A stretch of DNA of 35,522 nt, taken from a virus. Made by a program: the position numbers and the translations under genes. Below, one piece after another: positions 1 through 8,407 of the stretch. The stretch is taken from positions 1 to 35,522 of IMG/VR virus record IMGVR_UViG_3300027968_000013. One strand, 5' to 3'. The notes beneath the pieces are model-generated. The model was not told the origin of the DNA, ran no database searches, and worked only from the letters and a program-made list of their open reading frames with translations. Every line of letters starts with the position of its first letter. Within the stretch, counting starts at the first letter, position 1.

Positions 1-235
1 CGGCTGCGGGAACGGCGCGGCAGCGGGCGGCGGCGGGGTGGTGTACCGGCCTGCGGCACGCTGCCACCCGCCGCGGCGCGCGGCCGGGGTCCCCTTCGCC
101 GGGCGTCCCGGCTGCGGGAACGGCGCGGCAGCGGGCGGCGGCGGGGTGGTGTACCGGCCTGCGGCACGCTGCCACCCGCCGCGGCGCGCGGCCGGGGTCC
201 CCTTCGCCGGGCGTCCCGGCTGCGGGAACGGCGCG
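1..235. repeat. Perfect 108-bp tandem repeat inside coding sequence
   Basis: The block starting CGGCTGCGGGAACGGCG at base 1 recurs at 109 and 217, giving a period of 108 bases. There are just over two visible copies, which I see as identical. The third copy diverges after about base 235 (GCGACCGTGACC). 108 bases equals 36 codons, so the array preserves the minus-strand frame and encodes a Pro/Arg-rich repeat. The array continues beyond the left edge, so the copy number is unknown. Confidence 0.9.
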
Positions 236-885
236 ACCGTGACCGGCGGCGGGGCTGCCACCTCGATCACCCAGTCCGCCTCGTCGACCGCGGTGGTGAT
301 CGTCGCGGACCCGGGGGCAGTGCTGCTGGTGCAGGCGATGACGCCCAGGTCGGTGCCGCCGCTGCTGTTGCCGATATCTCCCGTCGACGAGCCCGGCAGC
401 AGGTTCCCCGGGGACGGCAGGGTGAGGCCCCCCCCGCCGGACCCGGAAGAGTTGACCCCGCCGTACCCGTAGACCAGCAGCGACGACGCCTGCTGCTCGG
501 TGTAGGACGGAGGCGGCAGCGTGGTCTGGTAGCTGCTGCTGACAGCCACGGCGCTGCCCAGCACCGGGGACGAGGCCGCGCCGCCGCGGACCGCGTACAT
601 GACCACGCTCGGCCACACGGCGGCGGTGGCGGTCAGCGTGTACGCCCCCGGCTCGCTGGATGCGACCCGCCACGCCAGCAGGAACTGGTGGTTCGTCGGG
701 TTGGCCCCGAGGCCCTTGTTCCAGATCGCGGTCCACCCGGACGGCACATCCCATACCCCGGCCGTGTACGAGACGGCGGCGAGGATGAGGAAGTCGCCGT
801 TGCGCACCCCGGACGGCACGTTGATGGTCACCGAGGTGACGCCGTCCGGGGCGGCGCTGTCCGAGCCGACGAAGCTGAAGCTCAC
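1..885 (-). CDS. Virion protein with beta domain and Pro/Arg repeats (3' end outside window)
   Basis: Open minus-strand frame from a GTG at 885 to the window edge (295 codons, no stop). The start has a GGAGG about 4 bases upstream. Residues 1-120 (SFSFVGSDSAAP..., GDFLILAAVSY, SGWTAIW, AYTLTATA) resemble the secreted-type beta domain found in many actinophage tail or head-fibre proteins, with hydrophobic strands separated by Gly/Ser loops. A Ser/Gly-rich stretch follows. From about residue 218 there are perfect 36-residue repeats rich in Pro, Arg and Gly (PFPQPGRPAKG, GGWQRAAGRY, TTPPPPAA). The position downstream of the tape measure and another virion gene suggests a minor tail or adhesion-related protein; the function is inferred only. 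An eight-G run at 427-434 keeps the frame open here but is a possible slippage site. Confidence 0.7.
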   Translation of the reverse strand, partial: MSFSFVGSDSAAPDGVTSVTINVPSGVRNGDFLILAAVSYTAGVWDVPSGWTAIWNKGLGANPTNHQFLLAWRVASSEPGAYTLTATAAVWPSVVMYAVRGGAASSPVLGSAVAVSSSYQTTLPPPSYTEQQASSLLVYGYGGVNSSGSGGGGLTLPSPGNLLPGSSTGDIGNSSGGTDLGVIACTSSTAPGSATITTAVDEADWVIEVAAPPPVTVAPFPQPGRPAKGTPAARRGGWQRAAGRYTTPPPPAAAPFPQPGRPAKGTPAARRGGWQRAAGRYTTPPPPAAAPFPQP

Positions 886-903
886 CGGGACCTCCGGAGG
901 AAG

Positions 904-923
904 CCCCGGCCTTCAGGCCGGGG
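904..923 (+). repeat. Perfect TTCA-loop hairpin, IS605-end-like
   Basis: CCCCGGCC-TTCA-GGCCGGGG is a perfect 8-bp stem with a TTCA loop, followed by AGGAAC, in the gap between two minus-strand genes (886-958). It matches the last hairpin of the TnpB-type right ends seen at 11003 and 12205 but lacks the GGATGTCA tail. It could be a solitary transposon-end remnant or simply a strong intercistronic hairpin. There is no T tract, so a classical terminator is not supported. Confidence 0.5.
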
Positions 924-958
924 AGGAACCGCGGCCCTCAAGGCGGGGGGGGCGGCTG

Positions 959-1450
959 TTACTCCGCGTGCCAGGTGATGATCCGGGCGGTCATCCCGGA
1001 CCCGGCGCCGGCGGCTGCGGTGAAGTAGGCGGCATACAGCCCGGACGCGGCCAGGGTGATCTCCAGGCCGGTGTTCTCGTGGTCATCCGCCCACGAGGCG
1101 CCGGCGGTGAACGGCACCGCCCCGGCCCACAGTTCCGCGCCCTGCGTGAGGCCGGTGATCGCAGTGGTACCGCTGAGGGCAGTCAGCGCGGAGGCCACCC
1201 CGGACGGGCCGAGCGCGGCCGGGGTGACCCCCGCGCCGCCGCCGACGGTGCCGCTCACCTTGTTGAACGTGAACAAGACGCTGGCGTTGGACGGCGGAGA
1301 CGGCGAGGTGGCAGCCTCGACCATGACCTTGATCTTCGCCAGGTGCCCTTCGGCAGTCGCCGGCACCGCGAGATACAGCAGCGGCACCGCTGCTGTCGAG
1401 GCGATCGCCACCGCCCCGGAGTCAGTCTCATAAGCGCGGAACATGGACAT
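959..1450 (-). CDS. Probable virion structural protein downstream of tape measure
   Basis: 163 residues, with an ATG at 1450 preceded by AGGAGG at good spacing. The sequence opens FRAYETDSGAVAIAS and is built of alternating Ala/Thr/Val-rich hydrophobic strands (VPLLYLAVPATA, LEITLAASGLYAAYFTAAAG, ARIITW), as expected for an all-beta virion protein. There is no signal peptide, Cys cluster or catalytic motif. It lies between the tape measure and the repeat-containing virion gene, so a minor tail or decoration role is the simplest inference. I recognise no specific family. Confidence 0.65.
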   Translation of the reverse strand: MSMFRAYETDSGAVAIASTAAVPLLYLAVPATAEGHLAKIKVMVEAATSPSPPSNASVLFTFNKVSGTVGGGAGVTPAALGPSGVASALTALSGTTAITGLTQGAELWAGAVPFTAGASWADDHENTGLEITLAASGLYAAYFTAAAGAGSGMTARIITWHAE

Positions 1451-1530
1451 CAGGTGCCTCCTATGCGCAGGTCAGGACGGTGTTCAGGACCGCCGGGCGG
1501 ATCGCGGCCGGGGCCGGCGGCAGGAGAGGA

Positions 1531-4500
1531 TCAGGCGCCCTTGCCGCGCAGCTGCAGCCCGGTCCGCGGGTTACGCCGGGCCTGCTTCAGCAGCCCCGCC
1601 TGGATCTTCTCCGTGACCGTCTTCACGTCCGCCTCCGACAGCCCGCCGATCGTCCCCGTGCTCACGTTCACGTTCACGTTCACGCTGCCCCCGGCGGCGG
1701 GGGTGAACCCGGGCTGGCTGTGCAGCTCGGCGAGCATCCACGGCGGGACGGTCCCCGCGGGCAGCCCCGGGAAGTCCAGCTTCCCGGTGGACAGGGCGTT
1801 CATGTACGGCAGCAGGTGCGGGAACTTCCGCAGGTACGGGTAGGCGTGCAGCCACGACGCGTACGGCCCGGGATGGTGCCCGGGATGCCCGTGGCCGTGA
1901 CGGGCGGGGGCGGCGCGGGCGGCGTCGAGTTCCGCGTACAGCGGGTCCAGGATGCTGGCCCATATCCGGCTGATCTCCGCCTTCAGCCGGGCCAGCATCT
2001 GCCCTGCCGCGGTCTTCTCCTCCGCGTACAGAATGTCAAGCTGCCGCCACGCCGCGTTGACCTCCGCTTGCAGCCGCCCTACCGGCGGGCCGCCTGCGGG
2101 CATCGCGGAGATGGGCAGCCCCGCCACCCCGCCGGCGGCGAACCCGGGGATCCGCCCGCGGAGATGGTCGACGGCGCCGGCGGCGACCATGTGCTTCGGG
2201 ACGACCAGTTCCCCCGGTTCCAGCATCGCCGGCCCCCAGATGTCCCCCCCGCCGTACCCGGGGACCTTGAAACCGGACTGCGCGCCTTTCACCGGGTAGG
2301 CGGTGTACTGCCCGGAGCCGGTGACCGTGGCGAAGCTGGCCTGCTGGGCGCCGGGCAGCCCCTGGGTCACGTAGGTGATCGTGACGGTCACGTTCTTGCC
2401 GTGGATCGCGTCGATGGCCGCCTGCACGGCTCCCACGTTCGGCGCGGTCACCGTGATATTCGCGGTCTTCCCGTGGATGGCGTTGATCGCCGCCTGGGCT
2501 TGCGCGGCGGTGGTGGACGCGGTGATGATGACGTTCTTGCCCTTGACGGCGTTGACGGCCGCCTGGGCGGCGGCGGTGCTGGCCTGCGCCCGGATCTGGA
2601 TGTTCTTGTCCTTGATGGCGGCGAGCTGCGACCGCATGGAGGCGGGGTCTATTTCCGCGTTGACCTTGGCGACTACGCCGGGGGGGACGTGCAGGTTCCG
2701 CAGGATCGCGTCGACGGCGATCTTCATCTGCCCCGGCTGCACCCCGCTCATGGCCAGGCTGCCCATCAGCGCTTGCACGTTGCCGAGGGTGGGATGCTCC
2801 GCGGCGGCCATGCCATGCTGCGCCATCTGCGCGTACAGCGCGGCTTGCATCGGGCTCACGTTCGCCTGCGGGTTGAGGAAGTTCGCGACCCCGGGAATGT
2901 CCGCCACCGCCTGCACGCCCCGGGTCATGATCGCGTTGGCCTGCGCCGAGCCGACCGCCGCAGCCCTGATCGCCTTGCTGGCCTGCGCGTAGTTCATCCC
3001 CATCGACAGGCCGGGGATCCCGGCCTGCATCCCCTGCTGCAGCACCATGGCCAGCGCCATCGGGGACTGCGCTGCATACGGCAGGTACTGCTGCAATTCA
3101 AACGCGCCGAGCCCGGCGGCCTGCCCGGAGGTGATCCCGCCGAGGGTCATGAACGTCCGCAGCTGGTCCATGTTCTGCTGGGATGCGGCGATGATGCCCT
3201 GCGGGCCGGCGAACTGGGTCCAGGCGGCGGCGCCGCCGGGGGTGAAGATGTTGGTGAGGGCCTGCGCCATCAGCGCGTCCGCGGCTTTCTGGTTGCCGGC
3301 GAGGGCGCCGGCGACCTGGTTCTGCTGCGCGGTGGACAGCCTGCCCCCGGGGGCGGTGGCCATGGCCTGCGCGACCAGCGCCGGGGCGGCGAGGGCGGTC
3401 TGGTAGAGGGCTGCCGCGTTGGCGGGGCCGCCGGTCATGATCTGGGTCATGGAGTCCAGCGCCTGGTTCACCTGGGCCAGCGACGTCATCTGCGGGGCCG
3501 ACATGATGTACTTGGCGCTGGCCGCGGACAGGAGGGCGCTGGCATGGGCCATGGTGCCGCCGGTCATCACCGAGTACGCCTTGATGAAGTTCCGCAGCTG
3601 GCTCACCGCGGTCGTGTCGAGCACCCCGCCGGGGCCGATGTCTTTCGGGGAGATCATCGCCATCGTCATGAGGTCGAAAGCCTGCGACAGGGAGGCGCCC
3701 TTGACGCCGAGGTCGCTCAGCGCCTTGACCGCCTGCGGGCCGGCGGCGGTCATCTGGCCTAGCTGATTGGCGGCGTTCTTCACGTTGGCCGCGTACTCGC
3801 CCTGCAGCTGGGCGAGGGCCTGCTGGGGGGTGTAGCCGCGGCGCACCAGTTCCCCGATCGGAACGCCGACCGGGATGGTGGCGCCGCCTATGGTATCGAA
3901 GCTCACCCCGGGCGGGTGTTGCTCCGCCCGGCTCGCCTGGCCCATCGCGGGGATGATCGAGGTCAGGGAGGACGCCCCGAACGAGGCGTTGATGCTGCGC
4001 ATGAAGCCGCCCATCTGCTGGGCGGCGGGAGTCCCGAACTGTCCCTGGCTGATCCCGTAAGCAGAGGCGCCGAGCAGCGCGGTTATCGCCGCGATCGGCA
4101 GCCCGCCGATCCCGGCTTCGAGGAACCCGGCGAGCCCGGTGCCGCTGACCGCCCCGCCGCCGATCCCGGCGTACTCCGCCGTGCTCAGCCCGGCGGCGGC
4201 GGCGGCTTCCTCGGCGGTCATGGAGGTCGCGCCGAGCCCCAGCCTGCCCGCCAGCCCGGCCAGGCCCTTGATGGTGCCGCCGCCCAGCCAGAACGGCAGC
4301 TTGCCGCCGCTCAGCGCCAGCCCCCCCCACCGCCACCCTGCCTCAGCGGCCAGCCCGGTGCCGAACAGCAGCGGCCACAGGCCGCCGCCGCCCGCAAGGC
4401 CCGTGACCGACCGCAGGACCCCGGTGACGCCTTTGAGGCCGCCGAGGAGCAGCGGACCCATCCCCGGCATCACCGGTGCCAGGTTCAGCAGCGTGTCCAC

Positions 4501-6234
4501 CAGGTTCGCGCCGATGTCCCCGAACGACCGCAGGTATCCCGTCCCGCCGCCCAGCGCCCCGGCGGCCTGCCCCATCCGGCTGGGTGAGATGTTCGCGATG
4601 GCACGGTCGATCATCGCGACCGTCTGCACGCCCAGCCCCCCCGGGCCGAGGATCCCCCCCTGCCCCGTGCCCTGGCCGGCGAGGCTCATCAGGCCGCCGA
4701 TGATCCCGTACACCCCGCCGGTCGCCTGGTTCTGCGCTACCTGGAACCCGGGTGCCATGCCGAACAGCTGCCCCGGCGTCACCCCGTACGCCCCCCCGAG
4801 GGCTTCCCCGGCGGTGTAAATACCCTGCCCGCGGAGGTAGGCGGCCTGGGCGCCCTGCCAGCTGACCGCGGCGGCGGCGATCCCGGCGACCATGGCGGGG
4901 ATGATCGTGGATGCGGCTTCCATCGCGAACATGGTGGTCAGGTGGGCGGCCTGCACGGCGGGCGCCGCGCCGCCGAAGATCCTCCCGGATAGGCCCCCGC
5001 CGCCGCTGAGGAAAGCCAGCAGCCCGCCGCCGCCGCCGTCTCCCCCCCCGCCTCCGGTGCCGATGCCGTAAATACCGCGGCCGCCTGCGCCGGCACCGGA
5101 GCCGGCGGCCGCCTGCGCGAGCAGCGACGCCGACGCCGCATCCCCCAGCACGCGGGTAACCCCGTCCGCGCTCACTTCGGTGGCAGCCAGTATCTTGTTC
5201 AGCACGCCCGCGTCGTTCGCGGTCATCGCAACCGGGGGTGAGACCTCCGGGATCGCGGCATACGCCCCTTTTGCCGCGCCGAGCCTGGTGACAAGCTGAT
5301 CCCAGCCGTCCATCTGCGACAGGAACGAGTCAGCGACCAGCTTCTGCGCGGCGGTCATCCCCTCGCTGCGTGCCTGCACCAGGCCGAGGGCTTCCTGCAG
5401 GCCGCGCAGCGCCCTCGCGCTATCACCGGACAGCCGCTCCGTCGAGCGGAGGGCGTCGTTCATCGCGCTGTTCCTGGCGGCAGCCTCCGCCATGGCCGCG
5501 TTGTACTGGTCGATCACCCGGTTGTAGTCACGGATGTGGGTGCTGGCAGGGTGGGGCAGCACGGGAGGGACGCCTCCGCCGCCGGTTCCGCCCCCCGGCC
5601 GCCCGGTGGCGAGCGCGGCGAGCATCGCCGCGTCCATCGCCAGGCCCCCCGCCGCCTGACCGCCCCGCGACGCGGTCATCATCGCCAGGGCGGCAGCATC
5701 CTGCGCCACCGTGTTCGCCGCCCCGCCGCCCCCGCGCCCGGTCGCCGCGAGTGCCGCCGCCGCCGCCGCAACCGACGCGGCCGCCGCGGCAAGGCCCGCG
5801 TCTCCCCGCTCGCTGCCCGCACCCGCCGCCGCCCCCGCCGCCGCCGCAGCAGCCCCCCCGCCCCCGGGCTCCCCGACGTTCACGTACCGGGTGGTGACCG
5901 TGCGGGTCACGTCCCCTGTCTCCCGCGGCACGTCCCCCACCGTCACGTACCGGGTGGTGATCGTGATGTCCCTGGCAGCGGGCAGGTCGTCCAGCGCCGC
6001 CTTCACCCGGGCGATGCCTGCCAGCGCCCCCGCCGTGTCCACGGTCACCCTGATCGTCGCGGAGTCCGGGAGGCTGCCCAGCTCCGTCCTGATCTTCGCG
6101 ATCTGCTGCAGGACATCCGAGTCGACGGAGACGGCGAAACGCCGGTTGGCGCCGATGATCTCCCGGATCGCGGCAAGGTAGCCGGCCGCGTCCGCGGTGA
6201 AACGCTGCTCGACGTCCCTCAGGTTCCCCGGCAC
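1531..6234 (-). CDS. Tail tape measure protein
   Basis: 1567 residues, by far the longest tail gene, lying after the tail tube and chaperones, which is the classic position. It sets tail length and is threaded inside the tube. Residues about 60-130 hold paired beta repeats (ITITTRYVTVGDV, VTTRYVNVGE). A Gly/Ala-rich stretch follows, then a coiled-coil-like helix region near 240-330. Long hydrophobic Gly/Ala segments occupy about 430-750, typical of the membrane-interacting part. About 1195-1285 hold four repeats of the form A-A-I-x-A-I-x-G-K followed by a beta strand. The C-terminus includes alternating Asn-Val (VNVNVNVS), encoded by repeated ACGTTC near 1660-1690. The start is a GTG; the exact start is less certain than the family. 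No peptidase or lysozyme motif was noticed. Confidence 0.92.
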   Translation of the reverse strand: MPGNLRDVEQRFTADAAGYLAAIREIIGANRRFAVSVDSDVLQQIAKIRTELGSLPDSATIRVTVDTAGALAGIARVKAALDDLPAARDITITTRYVTVGDVPRETGDVTRTVTTRYVNVGEPGGGGAAAAAAGAAAGAGSERGDAGLAAAAASVAAAAAALAATGRGGGGAANTVAQDAAALAMMTASRGGQAAGGLAMDAAMLAALATGRPGGGTGGGGVPPVLPHPASTHIRDYNRVIDQYNAAMAEAAARNSAMNDALRSTERLSGDSARALRGLQEALGLVQARSEGMTAAQKLVADSFLSQMDGWDQLVTRLGAAKGAYAAIPEVSPPVAMTANDAGVLNKILAATEVSADGVTRVLGDAASASLLAQAAAGSGAGAGGRGIYGIGTGGGGGDGGGGGLLAFLSGGGGLSGRIFGGAAPAVQAAHLTTMFAMEAASTIIPAMVAGIAAAAVSWQGAQAAYLRGQGIYTAGEALGGAYGVTPGQLFGMAPGFQVAQNQATGGVYGIIGGLMSLAGQGTGQGGILGPGGLGVQTVAMIDRAIANISPSRMGQAAGALGGGTGYLRSFGDIGANLVDTLLNLAPVMPGMGPLLLGGLKGVTGVLRSVTGLAGGGGLWPLLFGTGLAAEAGWRWGGLALSGGKLPFWLGGGTIKGLAGLAGRLGLGATSMTAEEAAAAAGLSTAEYAGIGGGAVSGTGLAGFLEAGIGGLPIAAITALLGASAYGISQGQFGTPAAQQMGGFMRSINASFGASSLTSIIPAMGQASRAEQHPPGVSFDTIGGATIPVGVPIGELVRRGYTPQQALAQLQGEYAANVKNAANQLGQMTAAGPQAVKALSDLGVKGASLSQAFDLMTMAMISPKDIGPGGVLDTTAVSQLRNFIKAYSVMTGGTMAHASALLSAASAKYIMSAPQMTSLAQVNQALDSMTQIMTGGPANAAALYQTALAAPALVAQAMATAPGGRLSTAQQNQVAGALAGNQKAADALMAQALTNIFTPGGAAAWTQFAGPQGIIAASQQNMDQLRTFMTLGGITSGQAAGLGAFELQQYLPYAAQSPMALAMVLQQGMQAGIPGLSMGMNYAQASKAIRAAAVGSAQANAIMTRGVQAVADIPGVANFLNPQANVSPMQAALYAQMAQHGMAAAEHPTLGNVQALMGSLAMSGVQPGQMKIAVDAILRNLHVPPGVVAKVNAEIDPASMRSQLAAIKDKNIQIRAQASTAAAQAAVNAVKGKNVIITASTTAAQAQAAINAIHGKTANITVTAPNVGAVQAAIDAIHGKNVTVTITYVTQGLPGAQQASFATVTGSGQYTAYPVKGAQSGFKVPGYGGGDIWGPAMLEPGELVVPKHMVAAGAVDHLRGRIPGFAAGGVAGLPISAMPAGGPPVGRLQAEVNAAWRQLDILYAEEKTAAGQMLARLKAEISRIWASILDPLYAELDAARAAPARHGHGHPGHHPGPYASWLHAYPYLRKFPHLLPYMNALSTGKLDFPGLPAGTVPPWMLAELHSQPGFTPAAGGSVNVNVNVSTGTIGGLSEADVKTVTEKIQAGLLKQARRNPRTGLQLRGKGA

Positions 6235-6252
6235 CCGCTGTCACCCCCGGCT

Positions 6253-6750
6253 TTAAGGGTCGTACTCGCGGAACGCGTCCGCAGCTACCCGCCGCAGTTC
6301 CCCGTCGCCGATCGCCTCGTCGGTGGTCGGCCCCAGGAACGGGTGCTCCGGGTACTCCCCCCGCGCCGGGAGCCGGCGGTGATACCACGACCCTGCCGAG
6401 TCAGTCCAGTGCATGACCTTCCCCGACTTCGGGGTCAGCACGCACCCGCCGAACTCCAGCAGCCTCGCATGCTCTGCCCGGTTCCCCGCGTACGCGGAAG
6501 CCCGCAGCCCCCCCGACGCCGGGGTGGAATACATGCCCCGGGCCAGGCTCCCCGACGCTGACGCGGGCGGCGCACCCGGGGCCGCCTTATGGTACGCGCC
6601 GGGAGCATGCCGGTTGCGCTGCAGCGTGTCCCGCGCGGTCCGCTCCGCGATGTACCGGGCCATCGCCTCAGCCGCTGCCGCCGCCCCCAGGCGGGCCCTG
6701 GCCTCGACCTGCAGCCACTGGCGGATGTTCTCCTCCGGGGTGACGCTCAA
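6253..6750 (-). CDS. HK97 gp10-like tail completion / head-tail joining protein
   Basis: About 165 residues from a TTG at 6750 whose bases overlap the TGA of the upstream gene (TTGA), implying coupled translation. A longer frame to 6927 exists but lies inside the upstream gene. The body reads VTPEENIRQWLQVEARARLG, then a helical Ala/Arg region, then AEHARLLEFGG and HPFLGPTTDEA. The latter two are the hallmarks of HK97 gp10-like proteins (a hydrophobic LEFG strand and a conserved HPFL-P near the C-terminus). This family usually lies between the connector and the tail tube; here it directly precedes the tape measure. A role in tail-head joining is inferred from the family. Confidence 0.75.
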   Translation of the reverse strand: MSVTPEENIRQWLQVEARARLGAAAAAEAMARYIAERTARDTLQRNRHAPGAYHKAAPGAPPASASGSLARGMYSTPASGGLRASAYAGNRAEHARLLEFGGCVLTPKSGKVMHWTDSAGSWYHRRLPARGEYPEHPFLGPTTDEAIGDGELRRVAADAFREYDP

Positions 6751-7238
6751 CGCGGCAGCGCCCCCCTCCGCGGCTGCGGCGGCTGCCCCGGGCGCAGCGG
6801 GGCGGCGATGGTGCCGCGGGCGGGGCGCGGGTATCCGAGGCCGACACGCCGGTACCGTCCCGCCCACTCCCCGCGCCGGGGCCCGAACCCGAACCTGGCC
6901 GCCGGCTGCCCGTGGTTGAACCACCACACCCGCCTGCCGAGGGCGAGAAGCTCAGCCGCCTCCGCCCACACCCCCCGTGACACCCAGCCCCCGAGATGAT
7001 CCAGGAACACCGCGCAGTCCGCGCGGCGCCTCACCGCCGGCCACAGCGCCTGCCATTCCGGGTTGGACCGGTACAGGTCGGCGGCACACCACACGGTCAC
7101 CGGGTAGCCGGCGAGGCCGGGGAACGGGTACTCGCGGGCTGCTTCCAGCACGGGGCTGCGGTACAGGGTCATCGGGGACATCAGGTACAGGACCGGCAGC
7201 GACGAGGGAAGCGCGGGACGGCAGTAAGCGGGGAGCAT
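6747..7238 (-). CDS. Nucleoside 2-deoxyribosyltransferase-like (DUF4406-like) protein
   Basis: 163 residues from an ATG at 7238, two bases after the stop of the glycosyltransferase gene. It opens with a beta strand and loop, PVLYLMSPMTLYRSP, comparable to the YLAGPM start of nucleoside 2-deoxyribosyltransferase/DUF4406 folds. RADCAVFLDHLGGWVSRGVWAEAAELLALGRRVWWF corresponds in pieces to the aD-x-VV-x-L ... W-x-x-SRG-x-x-E-x-x-A-x-x-x-GkpV block, with a plausible catalytic Glu in the WAEAAEL segment. The last 35 residues are Arg/Pro-rich and low complexity. Such proteins bind or split N-glycosidic bonds of nucleosides, but the substrate here is unknown. Placement between a glycosyltransferase and a tail protein is unusual. 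Confidence 0.5.
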   Translation of the reverse strand: MLPAYCRPALPSSLPVLYLMSPMTLYRSPVLEAAREYPFPGLAGYPVTVWCAADLYRSNPEWQALWPAVRRRADCAVFLDHLGGWVSRGVWAEAAELLALGRRVWWFNHGQPAARFGFGPRRGEWAGRYRRVGLGYPRPARGTIAAPLRPGQPPQPRRGALPR

Positions 7239-7240
7239 CG

Positions 7241-8395
7241 TCAGGCCGCTGCGGGGCGCCTCGCCGCCATCCGCTCCAGCAGCGCGCCGATCGCCGGCTT
7301 CATGTGCTCCTCAGCCACCACGGGAACGTCATACCGCTGCACCGACTCCCGCAGCCTCACCCGGTCAACGTCCCCCCGCCGCTCATACGCCTGCTCGAAA
7401 GCCCTGGCCAGCTCCCCGCTGTCCGGCCGGATCCACCAGGCCCGGTGCACCCCGTTCCAGAACGGCAAGCCCCCCACCTGCAGCCCGTCCGGGTTCAGTT
7501 CCTCCATCGACGAGCATCTCGTGGTAATGGCCGGCACCCCGCATGCCATCGCCTCCACGATCGGGATCCCGAAACCCTCCCCGTACGTGGCCGCGCACAG
7601 CACGTCCAGCATCCCGTACCAGCCGGCCATGTCCTCCTGGGAGAAAAGACCCGCCGAATACCGGTACTGGTCCGCGACCTTCACCCGGTCGGTGATCCCC
7701 AGGTTCTCCGCGATGCACTCCAGGTCCTGCCCCCCGTCACAATGCACCCCCGTGTGCAGGAACAGCAGCGAATCCGGGCGGGACGCGGTGAACTTCGCGA
7801 ACGCCAGCAGCATCTCCGCCGGCGCCTTCCGGATCGCGTCGTTGTTCGCCGCGTTCACCCCGATCACGAACGTGCCCGGGCCGATCCCCGCCGCCTCCCG
7901 CAGCTTCCCCCGGTCCTCCGCAGGCCGGAACACGGAGAAGTCCACCGCGTGCGGCACGTACAGCGCGGAGGTGAACCCGGCGTCCCGGAACCGCTGCTGC
8001 CCGAACCGGGACATGGCCACCAGCTCCGCCCCCCCCGCCTCGGCGACCCCCCGGTCCGCCGCGGACATGGGCCGGCAGTCGCACGGCAGCCAGTGCGCCG
8101 CCGGAAGGTCCCGCAGCACCCCCGGGTCCAGCACCCACACATCCCCCAGGGTGACCACCAGGTCCGGGCGCACATGCCGGGCATGCTGCTGCAGCGACGG
8201 GGAGCAGTAGTTCCCCCCGAACCCCGGCAGCACCGGGATCCCCTCCCAGGCGGTGGCGCTTCCGTGCAGTCCCCAGAACGCGGAGATGCACACCTCGTGG
8301 CCCATCTTCCGCAGTTCCCGCGTCCACAGCGCGGTCTGGATCCCGTACCCGGAGTTCGCCCACGGCACGCACGAATGCCACAAGATACGGCTCAA
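7241..8395 (-). CDS. GT-B glycosyltransferase, GT4-like
   Basis: 384 residues from a TTG at 8395 with an AGGAG about 10 bases upstream. The N-terminal domain begins RILWHSC with NSGYGIQ (about 14-20), the acceptor-side loop typical of GT4 enzymes. The C-terminal domain has NAANNDAIRKAPAEMLLAF (about 181-199) and the donor-binding signature YGEGFGIPIVEAMACGVPAI (about 271-290), with the conserved EAMACG. Family knowledge: these retaining enzymes transfer sugars from nucleotide donors. Since the gene lies inside the tail operon, glycosylation of a virion protein, or less likely a host surface or DNA target, is inferred. No membrane segment is visible. Confidence 0.9.
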   Translation of the reverse strand: MSRILWHSCVPWANSGYGIQTALWTRELRKMGHEVCISAFWGLHGSATAWEGIPVLPGFGGNYCSPSLQQHARHVRPDLVVTLGDVWVLDPGVLRDLPAAHWLPCDCRPMSAADRGVAEAGGAELVAMSRFGQQRFRDAGFTSALYVPHAVDFSVFRPAEDRGKLREAAGIGPGTFVIGVNAANNDAIRKAPAEMLLAFAKFTASRPDSLLFLHTGVHCDGGQDLECIAENLGITDRVKVADQYRYSAGLFSQEDMAGWYGMLDVLCAATYGEGFGIPIVEAMACGVPAITTRCSSMEELNPDGLQVGGLPFWNGVHRAWWIRPDSGELARAFEQAYERRGDVDRVRLRESVQRYDVPVVAEEHMKPAIGALLERMAARRPAAA

Positions 8396-8407
8396 CCGCT
8401 GCCGCTC

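Noticed and set aside
1480-3762. Long plus-strand open frame opposite the tape measure
   Set aside because: Low-complexity Arg/Gly/His-rich product antisense to a clear tape measure gene; long antisense frames are expected at this GC content.
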